DNA of 64,000 nt from Micromonospora chaiyaphumensis (GCF_900091435.1 NZ_FMCS01000006.1:85927-149926); one strand, 5' to 3'. Positions 39,887-49,416 are shown, counted from the first letter of the stretch. Made by a program: numbers and translations. Notes: generated from the letters alone by a model not told the origin.

Positions 39887-41482
39887 ATGCTCACCAACTC
39901 CACCCGGCGCTGGCTCGCCGGGTTGGGCGTCGCAGGCGCGTTCATCGCCGCCTCCGCCACCCCCGCCGCGGCCGAGGAACCCGCTGTCGCGCTGGGTCTG
40001 TACTTCAACGACACCACCGTCGCCCTCGGCAGCGAGGGCAAGACCGACTCGCCGATCGTGTACGCGAGCGAGCCGACGGTGGTCAACAACCTCACGGTCC
40101 GCTACGACTACTCGGGGCTCGCCGGCAAGGCGAAGATCACCCCGGAGATCGAGGGCGACTGCACCACGCCCGAGGAGGGCGTCCTGGTGTGCCAGGAGCA
40201 CTTCGAGATCGGCATCGACGACTGGGGTATCGCCGGTCTGCTCGCCGTCAACATCGCGCCGGCGGCCGGCGCGAAGGACGGCGACTCCGGCGACCTGAAG
40301 GTCACGGTCAGCGCGGACGGCGTCAAGCCGGCCAGCCACACCGCCAAGGTGAAGATCGGCGAAGGCGTGGACCTCGCCGGTGGTCCCGAGGTGACCCGCA
40401 GCGCCGCCCCGGGCGGCTCCTTCACCGCGCCGCTCGTGCTGAGCAACGTCGGTGAGACCTCTGCGAAGGGCGCGGTGGTCGTCTTCGACATGGACTACGG
40501 CATCCGCACGAGCAAGCACTACAGCAACTGCACGTACGCGGACGACTGGGTGCGCACCTGCCGCTTCACCGACACGACGGTGGCGGCCGGCGAGACCTTC
40601 GCCGCTTCGGTGCCGTACGTGCTCGCCAAGGACACCTACGCCCCCGGCGCCCAGTACGGCTACCACAACTGGATGACCGTCGACGAGTTCGACGACTTCA
40701 CCGCCTACCTGGACAGCCGGAACATCTCCGTCGGCGAGCCGGGTACCGACGAGGCCCTGGTGCTCACCAAGCAGCCGGCCGCGCAGGCGCGGTCCTTCCA
40801 GGCCGACCCCAACCCGGAGAACAACTGGTCGGGCATGCAGGTCAAGGTCACCGGCACCAACGGTGTCGACCTGGCCGCGATCGGCGACGAGCTGACCGGC
40901 AAGGCCGGTGAGGTGGTCACCGCGACCGTCGGCGTCCGGAACAACGGCCCCGCGTCGCTCGACTTCGGTCGCGTCGGCTCGCCGGTGACCAAGATCGACG
41001 TGACGGTCCCGATCGGCACGACCGCCGTGCAGGTGCCGGGCAACTGCTTCCCGATGAAGGGTGACAACGGCGACTGGGAGGAGCCCGGCAAGCCGGGGGC
41101 CAAGGCGTACCGGTGCTACCCGGACATCTTCATCGGTGTCGGCGAGGAGCAGACCGTGGAGCTCGGCCTGCGGATCGACAAGGTCATCCCGAACGCCACC
41201 GGCGCGGTGGTCATCAACGCCAAGTGCCAGTGCGAGGGCTTCCAGAACGACACCAACCCGGCCAACGACAAGGCCAAGCTCCTCGTGAACGCCGCCCCCG
41301 GCGGCGGTGTCCCGGGCGACGGTGGCCAGGGTGGCGGTGGCCAGGGTGGCGGTGACGGCGGCTCGCTGCCGATCACCGGTTCCAACACCGCTCTGATCGC
41401 CGGCATCGGCGCCCTGCTGCTCGCCGCCGGCACGGCCGGCTATGTGGTGTCCCGCCGCCGCAAGACCCGCTTCGTCGCCTGA
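39887..41482 (+). CDS. LPxTG-anchored cell-surface protein
   Basis: 531 residues. Signal peptide (1-30, ...SATPAAAEE), a long beta-rich body with two CARDB/DUF11-like segments (about 150-225 and 325-460, e.g. TARTV-type NNGPASLDFGRVGSPV), and a Gly-rich stalk. The sorting signal follows: LPITG at 494-498, a hydrophobic helix and the tail RRRKTRFVA. The protein should be covalently attached to the wall by a sortase; no sortase gene is in the window. It lies divergent from a sigma factor/LCP operon that may control or assist it. Confidence 0.88.
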   Translation: MLTNSTRRWLAGLGVAGAFIAASATPAAAEEPAVALGLYFNDTTVALGSEGKTDSPIVYASEPTVVNNLTVRYDYSGLAGKAKITPEIEGDCTTPEEGVLVCQEHFEIGIDDWGIAGLLAVNIAPAAGAKDGDSGDLKVTVSADGVKPASHTAKVKIGEGVDLAGGPEVTRSAAPGGSFTAPLVLSNVGETSAKGAVVVFDMDYGIRTSKHYSNCTYADDWVRTCRFTDTTVAAGETFAASVPYVLAKDTYAPGAQYGYHNWMTVDEFDDFTAYLDSRNISVGEPGTDEALVLTKQPAAQARSFQADPNPENNWSGMQVKVTGTNGVDLAAIGDELTGKAGEVVTATVGVRNNGPASLDFGRVGSPVTKIDVTVPIGTTAVQVPGNCFPMKGDNGDWEEPGKPGAKAYRCYPDIFIGVGEEQTVELGLRIDKVIPNATGAVVINAKCQCEGFQNDTNPANDKAKLLVNAAPGGGVPGDGGQGGGGQGGGDGGSLPITGSNTALIAGIGALLLAAGTAGYVVSRRRKTRFVA

Positions 41483-41494
41483 CAAAGCACCAAA

Positions 41495-41528
41495 GGTGCC
41501 CCGCCCCCACCCCGGGAGGCGGGGCACC
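41495..41528 (+). terminator. Hairpin terminator after the LPxTG gene
   Basis: A perfect 11-bp stem (GGTGCCCCGCC / GGCGGGGCACC) with a 12-nt loop, starting 13 nt after the stop codon. Confidence 0.8.
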
Positions 41529-41645
41529 GCCATATCCGGGCCACCCCAAAGGCCCCACCAAGCGCCAGGGGCGGCGGCCGGCCACGACAGGTTTCCGCAC
41601 CGCAACCACGGAAAACGAATCGACCACCCTGAGAGCATCAGAACC

Positions 41646-43118
41646 GTGCTGCTGACCCTCACCACGACCCACCGCCCCGCCACCGACCTCGGCCACCTCC
41701 TCGTCAAGCACCCGGACCGCGTGCAGAGCTTCGACCTGCCCGCCGGCGCCGCGCACGTGCTCTACCCCGAGGCGGACGAGGCGCGGTGCACGGCGGCGCT
41801 GCTGGTCGAGGTCGACCCGTTGAAGCTCGGTGGCGGTCGCCGCCGGCAGGCAGCCACGCCGGACAGCTTCACGCTCGGGCAGTACGTCAACGACCGCCCG
41901 TACGCCGCGTCCAGCCTGCTCTCGTCGGCGCTGGCCAAGGTGTTCCGCTCGGCCCTGCGCGGCGAGTCCCGGGACCGTCCGGAGCTGGCCGCCACCGCCA
42001 TCCCGCTGGAGGTACGGGTGCCGGTGCTGCGCTGCCGGGGCGGCGCCGACCTGGCGGTGCGGGTGTTCGGCCCGCTCGGCTGGGCCGTGGCGGCCACCCC
42101 GATCCCGCTGGACGAGGCGTACCCGGAGTGGGGCGACAGCCGTTACGTCGACCTGACGCTGACCGGCACGCTGCGGCTGGCCGACGCGCTCAACCACCTC
42201 TACGTGCTGCTGCCCGTGCTGGACGACGCCAAGCACTACTGGGTGGCGCCGGACGAGGTGGACAAGCTGCTCCGGGCCGGTGCCGGCTGGCTGGCCGACC
42301 ACCCGGAGCGGGGTCTGATCACCCGCCGCTACCTGGCGCACCGGCGCGCCCTCGCCGGAACCGCGCTGGCCCGCCTGGCCGAGCTGCGCCTCACCGACGA
42401 GCCGCCGGCCGACGACAGCGTCGAGGGCGGGCCGGCCACCGGCGACGGCGCCGGGAGCGCGCCGTCCGCCGAGACGCCCCGGGCCTCGCTGGCCGTACGC
42501 CGGCGGGAGGCGGTGCTGACCGCGCTGCGCGCCAGCGGGGCGTCGCGGGTGCTGGACCTGGGCTGCGGGGGCGGCGCGCTGCTCGCCGCGCTGGTCGCCG
42601 ACCGGCGCTTCACCGAGGTTGTCGGCACCGACGTGTCGAGTCAGGCGCTCACCCTGGCCGCCCGGCGGCTGCGGCTGGACCGGCTGCCGGAGCGGCAGCG
42701 GGACCGGATCCGGCTCTGGCAGTCGGCGCTGACCTACCGGGACGACCGGCTGCGCGGCTACGACGCGGCGGTGCTCATGGAGGTGGTCGAGCACCTCGAC
42801 CCGCCGCGGCTGCCGGCGCTGGAGGACGCCGTGTTCGGTCACGCCCGGCCCGGCACGGTCATGGTGACCACGCCGAACGTCGAGTACAACGTCCGCTACG
42901 AGGGGCTCGGGGCGGGCCGGTTCCGGCACGCCGACCACCGCTTCGAGTGGACCCGGGCCGAGTTCGCCGCCTGGGTGGAGCGGGTGGCCACGACTTACGG
43001 CTACACGGCGACGATCAGCGGGATCGGCGACCACGACCCGGAGGTGGGTGCGCCGACCCAGCTCGCCGTCCTGACCAGCACGGAGACCGGCACCCGGAAG
43101 GAGGAGACGACCCGATGA
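41646..43118 (+). CDS. hen1: 3' terminal RNA ribose 2'-O-methyltransferase Hen1
   Basis: 490 residues. The N-terminal half (1-240) is the Hen1-N domain that contacts Pnkp, and the C-terminal half is a SAM methyltransferase with VLDLGCGGGALLAAL (about 302-316). The metal-binding residues of bacterial Hen1 are visible: Glu379, Glu382 and His383 in EVVEHLD and His431 in HADHRFEW. Hen1 methylates the 2'-OH at the repair junction, so Pnkp-sealed RNA resists a second cut. The GTG at 41646 lacks a ribosome site and follows GAGCAT by seven bases, suggesting a leaderless message. Overlaps pnkp by four bases. Confidence 0.96.
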   Translation: MLLTLTTTHRPATDLGHLLVKHPDRVQSFDLPAGAAHVLYPEADEARCTAALLVEVDPLKLGGGRRRQAATPDSFTLGQYVNDRPYAASSLLSSALAKVFRSALRGESRDRPELAATAIPLEVRVPVLRCRGGADLAVRVFGPLGWAVAATPIPLDEAYPEWGDSRYVDLTLTGTLRLADALNHLYVLLPVLDDAKHYWVAPDEVDKLLRAGAGWLADHPERGLITRRYLAHRRALAGTALARLAELRLTDEPPADDSVEGGPATGDGAGSAPSAETPRASLAVRRREAVLTALRASGASRVLDLGCGGGALLAALVADRRFTEVVGTDVSSQALTLAARRLRLDRLPERQRDRIRLWQSALTYRDDRLRGYDAAVLMEVVEHLDPPRLPALEDAVFGHARPGTVMVTTPNVEYNVRYEGLGAGRFRHADHRFEWTRAEFAAWVERVATTYGYTATISGIGDHDPEVGAPTQLAVLTSTETGTRKEETTR

Positions 43119-45631
43119 CCGTCCTGGACATTCCCGAACTCGCCCTGGTGGCGCTGGTCGGCGTCTCCGGCTCCGGCAAGTCGAGGTTCGCCCGGCGGCA
43201 CTTCCGGCCCAGCCAGGTGCTGTCCTCCGACACGTTCCGCGGCATGGTGGCCGACGACGAGAACGACCAGTCCGCCTCCGGTGACGCGTTCGACGCGCTG
43301 CACCACGTGGCCGGGATCCGGCTGCGCCGGGGCCGGCTCACCGTGGTCGACGCGACCAATCTCCAGCCGCACGCCCGGGCCGGCCTGATCGCGGTGGCCC
43401 GCGCGCACGACGTGCTGCCGGTGGCCGTCGTGCTGGACGTGCCGGAGGCGGTGGCCTGGGAGCGTACACAGTCGCGGGCCGACCGGACACACGGCCGGCA
43501 GGTGCTCAGCCGGATGCAGCGCGACCTGCGGCAGTCGTACGGGCGGCTGGCGCGGGAGGGCTTCCGGAAGGTGCACGTGCTGCGCGGCGTCGAGGAGATC
43601 GAGGCCGCCGAGATCCGCTACGAGAAGCTGTTCAACGACCGGCGCGAGCTGACCGGGCCGTTCGACATCGTCGGCGACGTGCACGGCTGCCGCGAGGAAC
43701 TGGAGGCGCTGCTGCTCCGGCTGGGCTACGCGCTGCACCGCGACGACGCGGGCCGCCCGGTGGACGCGGTGCACCCGGCGGGGCGTACCGCGGTCTTCGT
43801 GGGTGACCTCGTGGACCGCGGCCCGGACTCGCCCGGCGTGCTGCGCCTGGTCATGGGCATGGTGGCCGCCGGCCACGCGATCTGCGTGCCGGGCAACCAC
43901 GAGCAGAAGCTGCTGCGCAAGCTGCGCGGCCGCGACGTGCGGCTCACCCACGGCCTGGCCGAGACGATGGCCCAGCTGGCGTCGGAGCCGGACAGCTTCG
44001 TGGCGGAGACGACCGCCTTCATCGACGGCCTGGTCAGCCACTACGTGCTGGACGGCGGCCGGCTCGTGGTGGCGCACGCCGGCCTCAAGGAGGCCTACCA
44101 CGGGCGGGCGTCCGGGCGGGTGCGGTCGTTCGCGCTCTACGGGGAGACCACCGGCGAGACCGACGAGTACGGCCTGCCGGTGCGCTACCCGTGGGCGCGC
44201 GACTACCGGGGCTCGGCCATGGTCGTCTACGGGCACACGCCGACCCCGGAGCCGGAGTGGGTCAACAACACCATCTGCCTGGACACCGGCTGCGTCTTCG
44301 GCGGGAAGCTCACCGCCCTGCGCTACCCGGAGAAGGAGCTGGTCGCCGTCCCGGCGGTCAAGGAGTGGTACGCCCCGGCCCGCCCGCTGGTCGCGCCCGG
44401 CGCAACCCGGCCGGACACCGTGCTCGACCTGGCCGACGTGACGGGCCGGCGGCACCTCACGCACGCGTACGGGACGCTGACCGTGCCGGCCGAGAACGCC
44501 GCCGCCGCGCTGGAGGTGATGAGCCGGTACGCGCTCGACCCGGACCGGCTGGTCTGGCTGCCGCCGACCATGGCGCCCTGCTCGACCTCCACCGTCGAGG
44601 GGTTCCTGGAGCACCCGGCGCAGGCGTTCGCCGACTACCGGGCGGCCGGCGCGGACCGGGTGGTCTGCGAGGAGAAGCACATGGGCTCGCGGGCCGTGGT
44701 GCTGGTGGAGCGCGAGCCGGGGCGGTTCTCCGGCGGTGCGGTGCACACCCGGACCGGCCGGCCGTTCTTCGGGCCGCCGCTGGACGGGGAGCTGCTGGCC
44801 CGGGTCCGCGCGGCGGTCACCGCGGCCGGTCTCTGGGCCGAGCTGGGCACCGACTGGCTGCTCCTCGACTGCGAGCTGCTGCCCTGGTCGGCGAAGGCGG
44901 GCGGGCTGATCCGCGAGCAGTACGCCGGGGTCGGGGCGGCCGGCCGGGCAGCCCTGCCGGCGGTCCTCGCCACGCTGGACGCCGCCGCCGGACGCGGGCT
45001 GCCGGTGGGTGAGCTGCGCGGCCGGATGGCCGACCGGGCGGCCGAGGTCGAGGCGTACTCGGCGGCCTACCGGGCGTACGTGGGGCGGACCGACGGGCTG
45101 CGCGGCGTGACGCTGGCGCCGTTCGCGGTGCTGGCCGGGGCCGGGACGAGCTACGCCGACCGGGACCACGGCTGGCACCTGGCCCTGGCCGACCGGCTCT
45201 GCGCCGCCGGCCCGGAGTTCTTCACCCCGACCCGGCGACAGGTGGTCGACCTGGCCGACGAGGCGGCGGTGGCGGCGGCCACCGACTGGTGGCTGTCGCT
45301 CACGGCGGCCGGCGGGGAGGGCATGGTGGTCAAGCCGTACGCCGGCCTGGCCGCCCGCTCGCCGAAGGGGTCGCTGCTCCAGCCGGGGATCAAGTGCCGG
45401 GGCCGGGAGTACCTGCGGATCATCTACGGTCCCGGGTACACCGGGCCGGGGCAGCTCGCCGGGCTCCGCAAGCGGTCGCTGGGGCGCAAGCGCGGCCTGG
45501 CCCTGCAGGAGCACGCGCTCGGGCTGGCCGCCCTGGACGCGCTGGCCGACGACGCCCCGCTCTGGCGCCGCCACGAGCTGGTCTTCGCCATCCTCGCCTG
45601 CGAGTCCGAGCCGGTCGACCCGCGGCTGTGA
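43115..45631 (+). CDS. pnkp: Polynucleotide kinase-phosphatase-ligase Pnkp
   Basis: 838 residues with three catalytic modules in the order of bacterial Pnkp. The 5' kinase has P-loop GVSGSGKS (16-23). The metallophosphoesterase starts FDIVGDVHG (183-191), followed by FVGDLVDRGPD and PGNHEQ. The C-terminal adenylyltransferase has candidate nucleophile Lys521 in EEKHMGSR and late motif GEGMVVK. Together with Hen1 it heals and seals broken RNA, typically tRNA cut by ribotoxins. ATG overlaps the hen1 stop (ATGA) with AAGGAGG upstream. Complete and apparently functional. Confidence 0.97.
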   Translation: MTVLDIPELALVALVGVSGSGKSRFARRHFRPSQVLSSDTFRGMVADDENDQSASGDAFDALHHVAGIRLRRGRLTVVDATNLQPHARAGLIAVARAHDVLPVAVVLDVPEAVAWERTQSRADRTHGRQVLSRMQRDLRQSYGRLAREGFRKVHVLRGVEEIEAAEIRYEKLFNDRRELTGPFDIVGDVHGCREELEALLLRLGYALHRDDAGRPVDAVHPAGRTAVFVGDLVDRGPDSPGVLRLVMGMVAAGHAICVPGNHEQKLLRKLRGRDVRLTHGLAETMAQLASEPDSFVAETTAFIDGLVSHYVLDGGRLVVAHAGLKEAYHGRASGRVRSFALYGETTGETDEYGLPVRYPWARDYRGSAMVVYGHTPTPEPEWVNNTICLDTGCVFGGKLTALRYPEKELVAVPAVKEWYAPARPLVAPGATRPDTVLDLADVTGRRHLTHAYGTLTVPAENAAAALEVMSRYALDPDRLVWLPPTMAPCSTSTVEGFLEHPAQAFADYRAAGADRVVCEEKHMGSRAVVLVEREPGRFSGGAVHTRTGRPFFGPPLDGELLARVRAAVTAAGLWAELGTDWLLLDCELLPWSAKAGGLIREQYAGVGAAGRAALPAVLATLDAAAGRGLPVGELRGRMADRAAEVEAYSAAYRAYVGRTDGLRGVTLAPFAVLAGAGTSYADRDHGWHLALADRLCAAGPEFFTPTRRQVVDLADEAAVAAATDWWLSLTAAGGEGMVVKPYAGLAARSPKGSLLQPGIKCRGREYLRIIYGPGYTGPGQLAGLRKRSLGRKRGLALQEHALGLAALDALADDAPLWRRHELVFAILACESEPVDPRL

Positions 45632-45672
45632 CCCGTACGCCCGGTCCGGCGCACCGCCGGACCGGGCCCGGG

Positions 45673-45678
45673 TACCCT
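45673..45678 (+). promoter_or_regulatory. Candidate -10 box for a leaderless dedA transcript
   Basis: TACCCT (TANNNT consensus) ends eight bases before the GTG at 45687, so initiation would fall on or beside the start codon. This supports the GTG at 45687 over the one at 45681, but both remain possible. Confidence 0.45.
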
Positions 45679-45686
45679 TTGTGGCC

Positions 45687-46496
45687 GTGGACACAGCAGA
45701 GAAGACCCGGGTGCTCTCCGAGAGCGTGGCCCTGAACCCGCTCGACCCGAAGGAGCTCATCCACACGTTCGGGATGATCGGCGTCTGGGCGATCCTCTTC
45801 GCCGAGACGGGCCTGCTGGTCGGCTTCTTCTTCCCGGGCGACTCGCTGCTCTTCCTGGCCGGGGTGGCCGCCTCCCCGGTGGCCGACGCGATCTTCGGTG
45901 ACGGCACCCGGCTCTCGCTGGCGGGCCTGCTGATCGGCGGCCCGCTCTGCGCGATCGCCGGCGCCCAGCTCGGGCACTGGCTCGGCGCGCGCTACGGCAA
46001 GCGGATGTTCGACCGCCCCAACTCCCGCCTGTTCAAGCGGGAGTACGTGGAGAAGGCCGAGTACTACTTCCAGAAGTTCGGCCCGGCCAAGGCCGTGGTG
46101 CTGGCCCGGTTCATCCCGATCGTGCGCACCTTCCTCAACCCGGTGGCCGGCGTGCTCGGCATGCCCGCCCGCCAGTTCCTCCTGTGGAACGTGGTGGGCG
46201 CGATCCTCTGGGTGGACGGCATCCTGCTGGTCGGCTACCTGCTGGCCCACCAGATCTACGAGGCGATCGGCGACAAGATCGACCGGTACATCCTGCCGGT
46301 GGTCGCGCTGATCATCCTGATCTCGGTGCTGCCGATCTTCTTCGAGTTCCTCCGCGACCGGCGGGCGCGCAAGCGCGGCGAGGCGGTCGCGGTGATCGCC
46401 GCGGCCAGCGCGGCGGGCGCGGTGGACGCGGTCCGGGACGCCATCGACGGCGACGACGACCAGCAGCACCGGCGCGGTGGCCAGCACCGCCGCTGA
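45687..46496 (+). CDS. DedA-family membrane protein (third copy)
   Basis: 269 residues. Classic DedA/SNARE-associated domain: ILFAETGLLVGFFFPGDSLLFLAGVAAS, GAQLGHWLGARYGKR and VVLARFIPIVRTFLNPVAGVLGM with the conserved Arg residues, then FLLWNVVGAILWVDGILLVGYLLA. Expected lipid-transport or membrane-homeostasis role. It belongs to the typical DedA type and is more divergent from the two paralogues at 17934 and 20520 than they are from each other. Downstream of pnkp but probably with its own promoter. Confidence 0.92.
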   Translation: MDTAEKTRVLSESVALNPLDPKELIHTFGMIGVWAILFAETGLLVGFFFPGDSLLFLAGVAASPVADAIFGDGTRLSLAGLLIGGPLCAIAGAQLGHWLGARYGKRMFDRPNSRLFKREYVEKAEYYFQKFGPAKAVVLARFIPIVRTFLNPVAGVLGMPARQFLLWNVVGAILWVDGILLVGYLLAHQIYEAIGDKIDRYILPVVALIILISVLPIFFEFLRDRRARKRGEAVAVIAAASAAGAVDAVRDAIDGDDDQQHRRGGQHRR

Positions 46497-46509
46497 CCTC
46501 GAACACACC

Positions 46510-46542
46510 GAAGGCCGGCCCCCGCTTCGGGAGCCGGCCTTC
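46510..46542 (+). terminator. Hairpin terminator after dedA
   Basis: A 10-bp stem (GAAGGCCGGC / GCCGGCCTTC) with a 13-nt loop, 13 nt after the stop. Confidence 0.75.
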
Positions 46543-46674
46543 GACTACGACCTGTCGACCTGCCGGTGGCACGGATGACGGACAGCCGTCACCGTCCAGT
46601 GGTGGCGCCACCCCTGGCACGCCACCCGTCGCCGCACTCGTGCGAGGCGGCCACCAACTCGGACACGTCCGGAT

Positions 46675-47052
46675 TCAGCGGGCCTTCTTGGTGGCCCGCT
46701 TCCGCGGCGGGGTGAGCAGATCCGCGATCGTGGCGATCGCGGTCGGCACCAGCCGGTAGTACGCCCAGACACCGCGCTTCTCCCGCTCCAGCAAGCCGGC
46801 CTCGGTGAGGATGCGCAGGTGGTGGCTGACCGTCGGCTGCGAGAGGCCGAGCGGCGCGGTGAGGTCACACACGCACGCCTCCCCCTCGGGAGCCGACTGG
46901 ATCAGGCTGAGCAGCCGCAGCCGGGCGGGGTCCGCGAGGGCCTTGAGGACCCCCGCGAGCCGCTCGGCGTCGGCACGTTCGATCGGCTCGCCGGCAAGCG
47001 GCGAGATCTGAGGCATGGTCATTTCAGCCAACGCAGTTCCCACGTTTTCCAT
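46675..47052 (-). CDS. ArsR/SmtB-family metalloregulator-type repressor
   Basis: 125 residues. Winged helix with GLSQPTVSHHLRILTEAGLLEREKRGVWAYY. A Cys-x-Cys pair in EGEACVCDLT precedes the recognition helix, the place where ArsR-type proteins bind arsenic, cadmium or lead. A basic tail (PPRKRATKKAR) ends the protein. No efflux or detoxification gene is adjacent, so the target is unknown. Start uncertain: ATG at 47052 has AAGG too close, while GTG at 47043 has AAGGA at a normal spacing. Confidence 0.88.
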   Translation of the reverse strand: MENVGTALAEMTMPQISPLAGEPIERADAERLAGVLKALADPARLRLLSLIQSAPEGEACVCDLTAPLGLSQPTVSHHLRILTEAGLLEREKRGVWAYYRLVPTAIATIADLLTPPRKRATKKAR

Positions 47053-47109
47053 CCTTCCACCAGCAGCATCGATCCGCCTGCATATCAGCAGATCCGAATC
47101 GGCAAACTT

Positions 47110-47649
47110 TTACGCCACAAGGCCGAGGTCAGCCAACGTATAGGCCGCCCGATAAGGCAGTCCGGCGGCTCGCACCGCGTCGCCGGCGCCTCGATCAACA
47201 ATAACCGCCACACCCACCACCTCGGCCCCGGCCTCGCGCAACGCCTCGACGGCGGTCAACACGCTGCCGCCCGTGGTCGAGGTGTCCTCGACCGCCAGGA
47301 CCCGGCGCCCGGCGACGTCCGGCCCCTCGATCCTCCGCTGGAGACCGTGCGCCTTGCCCGTCTTGCGGACCACGAAGGCGTCCAACGGGCGATCGGTCGC
47401 GGCCGACGCGTGCAGCATCGCGGTGGCCACCGGGTCGGCCCCGAGGGTCAGGCCGCCCACCGCGTCGTACGCCCAGTCGGCGGTGAGGTCGCACATCACC
47501 CGGCCGATCAACGGCGCCGCCCGGTGATGGAGCGTGACGCGACGCAAGTCGACGTACCAGTCCGCCTCCCGACCCGACGAGAGCACCACCCGGCCGTGGA
47601 CCACAGCCAGGTCAGTGATGAATTTACGCAGGTCGTCGTGGTCCCCCAT
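47110..47649 (-). CDS. pyrE: Orotate phosphoribosyltransferase
   Basis: 179 residues. Forms OMP from orotate and PRPP in pyrimidine synthesis. The PRPP-binding loop RRVLAVEDTSTTGGS (about 113-127) and the flexible-loop region VVRKTGKAHGLQRRIEG are typical. The ATG at 47649 lies eight bases after TACCCT, indicating a leaderless transcript, and gives the usual length; the longer upstream frame is not supported. Not linked to other pyr genes in this window. Confidence 0.95.
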   Translation of the reverse strand: MGDHDDLRKFITDLAVVHGRVVLSSGREADWYVDLRRVTLHHRAAPLIGRVMCDLTADWAYDAVGGLTLGADPVATAMLHASAATDRPLDAFVVRKTGKAHGLQRRIEGPDVAGRRVLAVEDTSTTGGSVLTAVEALREAGAEVVGVAVIVDRGAGDAVRAAGLPYRAAYTLADLGLVA

Positions 47650-47657
47650 GGCGATAG

Positions 47658-47663
47658 AGGGTA
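47658..47663 (-). promoter_or_regulatory. -10 box of a leaderless pyrE transcript
   Basis: TACCCT on the minus strand ends eight bases before the pyrE ATG. No ribosome binding site lies in between, consistent with initiation at or next to the start codon. Confidence 0.5.
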
Positions 47664-47815
47664 CTTCGCAAGTCTGGGAGGCGAGCGTCGGGTCCACCCG
47701 GGTCAACCCTGCGGGCGACCGACGGGTGGCGATGGCCGACTACGCTGTGCGACCGTCCACGCTGGGCAGCGGGCGGGCATCCCGGCGGCGGGGCACCTGC
47801 CGGGCCGCTCCGGGG

Positions 47816-48622
47816 TCAGCCGCCGGACCGGCCGACCCGGCCGCGGCTGTCCCGGGACACCCCGCGCAGCAGCCGTCGCGGCGCGTGCCGCAGCCCCGCC
47901 ACGGCCAGCTTGTACTTCCAGCTCGGCACGCTGACCGGCTTGCCTTTACGCAGGTCACGCAGCCCTTCGTCGACGACGTCCTCGGCCCGGAGCCACATCC
48001 ACATCGGCGTCCGCGACATGTCGATGCCGGCCCGCTCGTGGTAGCCCGTGCGGGTGTAGCCGGGGCAGAGCGCCATCACGCGTACGCCGAGCGGTGCCAC
48101 CGACTGGCCGATCGATTCACTGAAATTCGTCACCCAGGCCTTGCTGGCCGAGTAGGTCGATCCCGGCATGGGGACACCGAAACCGGCAACGGAAGAGACA
48201 TTTATCACTGCCCCGTGGCCGCGCTCGACCATCGGGCCGAGCGCCGCGTGGGTCAGCCGGAGCACGGCCAGCACGTTGAGCCGGACCAGCCGGGTCTCGT
48301 CCGCGACGGCCGAGCGGACGAACGGGGTGTTGAGGCTGATCCCCGCGTTGTTCACCAGCAGTTCCACCGGCTCGGCGGCCAGCCGGCCCTCCACCGCGGT
48401 GCAGCCTTCGTCGGTGGACAGATCCGCGGCGATGGTCTCGACCCGGTGGCCGTGCCGGGCGGTCAGCTCGGTTGCCAGGGCGTCGAGCCGGCCCGCGTCC
48501 CGGGCCACCAGGACGAGGTCCCAGCCGTCGGCGGCGAGCCGGCGGGCGAACGCCTCGCCGATGCCCAGGCTGGCGCCGGTGACGAGGGCCCGGCGCGGGG
48601 AGGGGGGTGGTGCGTCGGTCAC
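47816..48622 (-). CDS. Short-chain dehydrogenase/reductase
   Basis: 268 residues. NAD(P)-binding GASLGIG (about 17-23), NNAGIS, catalytic Ser in NVSSVAGFG and Tyr/Lys in YSASKAW. C-terminal region KGKPVSVPSWKYKLAVAGLRHAPRRLLRG resembles the DltE/YqjQ-type SDRs near membranes. Substrate unknown. Starts at GTG, which overlaps the stop of the upstream membrane protein gene by four bases, so the two are co-translated. Confidence 0.9.
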   Translation of the reverse strand: MTDAPPPSPRRALVTGASLGIGEAFARRLAADGWDLVLVARDAGRLDALATELTARHGHRVETIAADLSTDEGCTAVEGRLAAEPVELLVNNAGISLNTPFVRSAVADETRLVRLNVLAVLRLTHAALGPMVERGHGAVINVSSVAGFGVPMPGSTYSASKAWVTNFSESIGQSVAPLGVRVMALCPGYTRTGYHERAGIDMSRTPMWMWLRAEDVVDEGLRDLRKGKPVSVPSWKYKLAVAGLRHAPRRLLRGVSRDSRGRVGRSGG

Positions 48623-49344
48623 GGGCGGTCCTCGGGGGGTGGGGTCGGCCCGGGCGGGGCCGACGGAGGCGGGGTGGCGAGCGGGCCGGCCGGCGGCCCC
48701 CAGGGCGACGGATGCACGTAGGCGGGCGCGGCCGCCACGGGCCCGCTCGGCGGGGTCGGCCCGGCCGGCGGGCGCGGCGTGCGGCGGTGGAAGAAGGCGC
48801 CGGCCGACGGCAGCGTCAGCAGGGCGGCCACCACCAGGTAGCCGAGGATCTGCGCCACCGACAGCGCCGCGTTCACCGGGATCCACCAGTCCGGGTAGGC
48901 GTCGCCGACCCGGGCCAGCAGGTCGGCGGTGACCCGGTCGTCGGCGCCGAGCCGGAGCGGGGCGGTCCGCTGCCCGACCAGCACCGCCAGGCCGCAGCAG
49001 CCGCAGAACAGGCCCAGCCCGGCGACCACCCAGGTGGCCACCCGGGCACCGGCGCGGCCGGACAGCAGGCCGAGGGCGAGCCCGACCAGCAGGAGCGCGA
49101 CCAGCACGCCGAGCACGGCGGAGAGGACCGTGGAGCCGCGCAGCAGCGACGCCACCCCGTCGATCTCGCCGCCGCTCGCGTCGGTCGTCCGCGCCGCCTC
49201 CCGGAAGCGGTCCACCGTGCCCGCCGTGACCAGCAGGCTGGCGACCGCGTACGCCACGGCGCCCACCGCCATCAGCAGCAGCAGCGCCGCCGCCGAGACC
49301 ACCGCGCCCGGCCGGCGGGGCGGGGCCTGATGGGGGTACGACAC
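48619..49344 (-). CDS. Four-helix membrane protein with Pro-rich tail (paralogue A)
   Basis: 241 residues. Four predicted helices (about 14-40, 74-98, 101-126, 158-180) and a Pro/Ala/Gly-rich C-terminal tail (185-241). GTG start with GGAGGGA upstream. The second and third helices with CGCCG in between and the Pro-rich end resemble the next gene, with which it forms a paralogous pair. No recognised domain. Function unknown. Confidence 0.75.
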   Translation of the reverse strand: MSYPHQAPPRRPGAVVSAAALLLLMAVGAVAYAVASLLVTAGTVDRFREAARTTDASGGEIDGVASLLRGSTVLSAVLGVLVALLLVGLALGLLSGRAGARVATWVVAGLGLFCGCCGLAVLVGQRTAPLRLGADDRVTADLLARVGDAYPDWWIPVNAALSVAQILGYLVVAALLTLPSAGAFFHRRTPRPPAGPTPPSGPVAAAPAYVHPSPWGPPAGPLATPPPSAPPGPTPPPEDRP

Positions 49345-49416
49345 GACAGATCCCTCCGGTAGGCGTCGGCTTGCAACCTACTCGGAGGGATCGTCGGCGT
49401 CGCTCTTATCCGAACG

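Noticed and set aside
41786..45631. A single 1281-residue fusion covering hen1 and pnkp
   Set aside because: The extra N-terminal part is the wrong frame of hen1; the ATG at 43115 with AAGGAGG is the true pnkp start.
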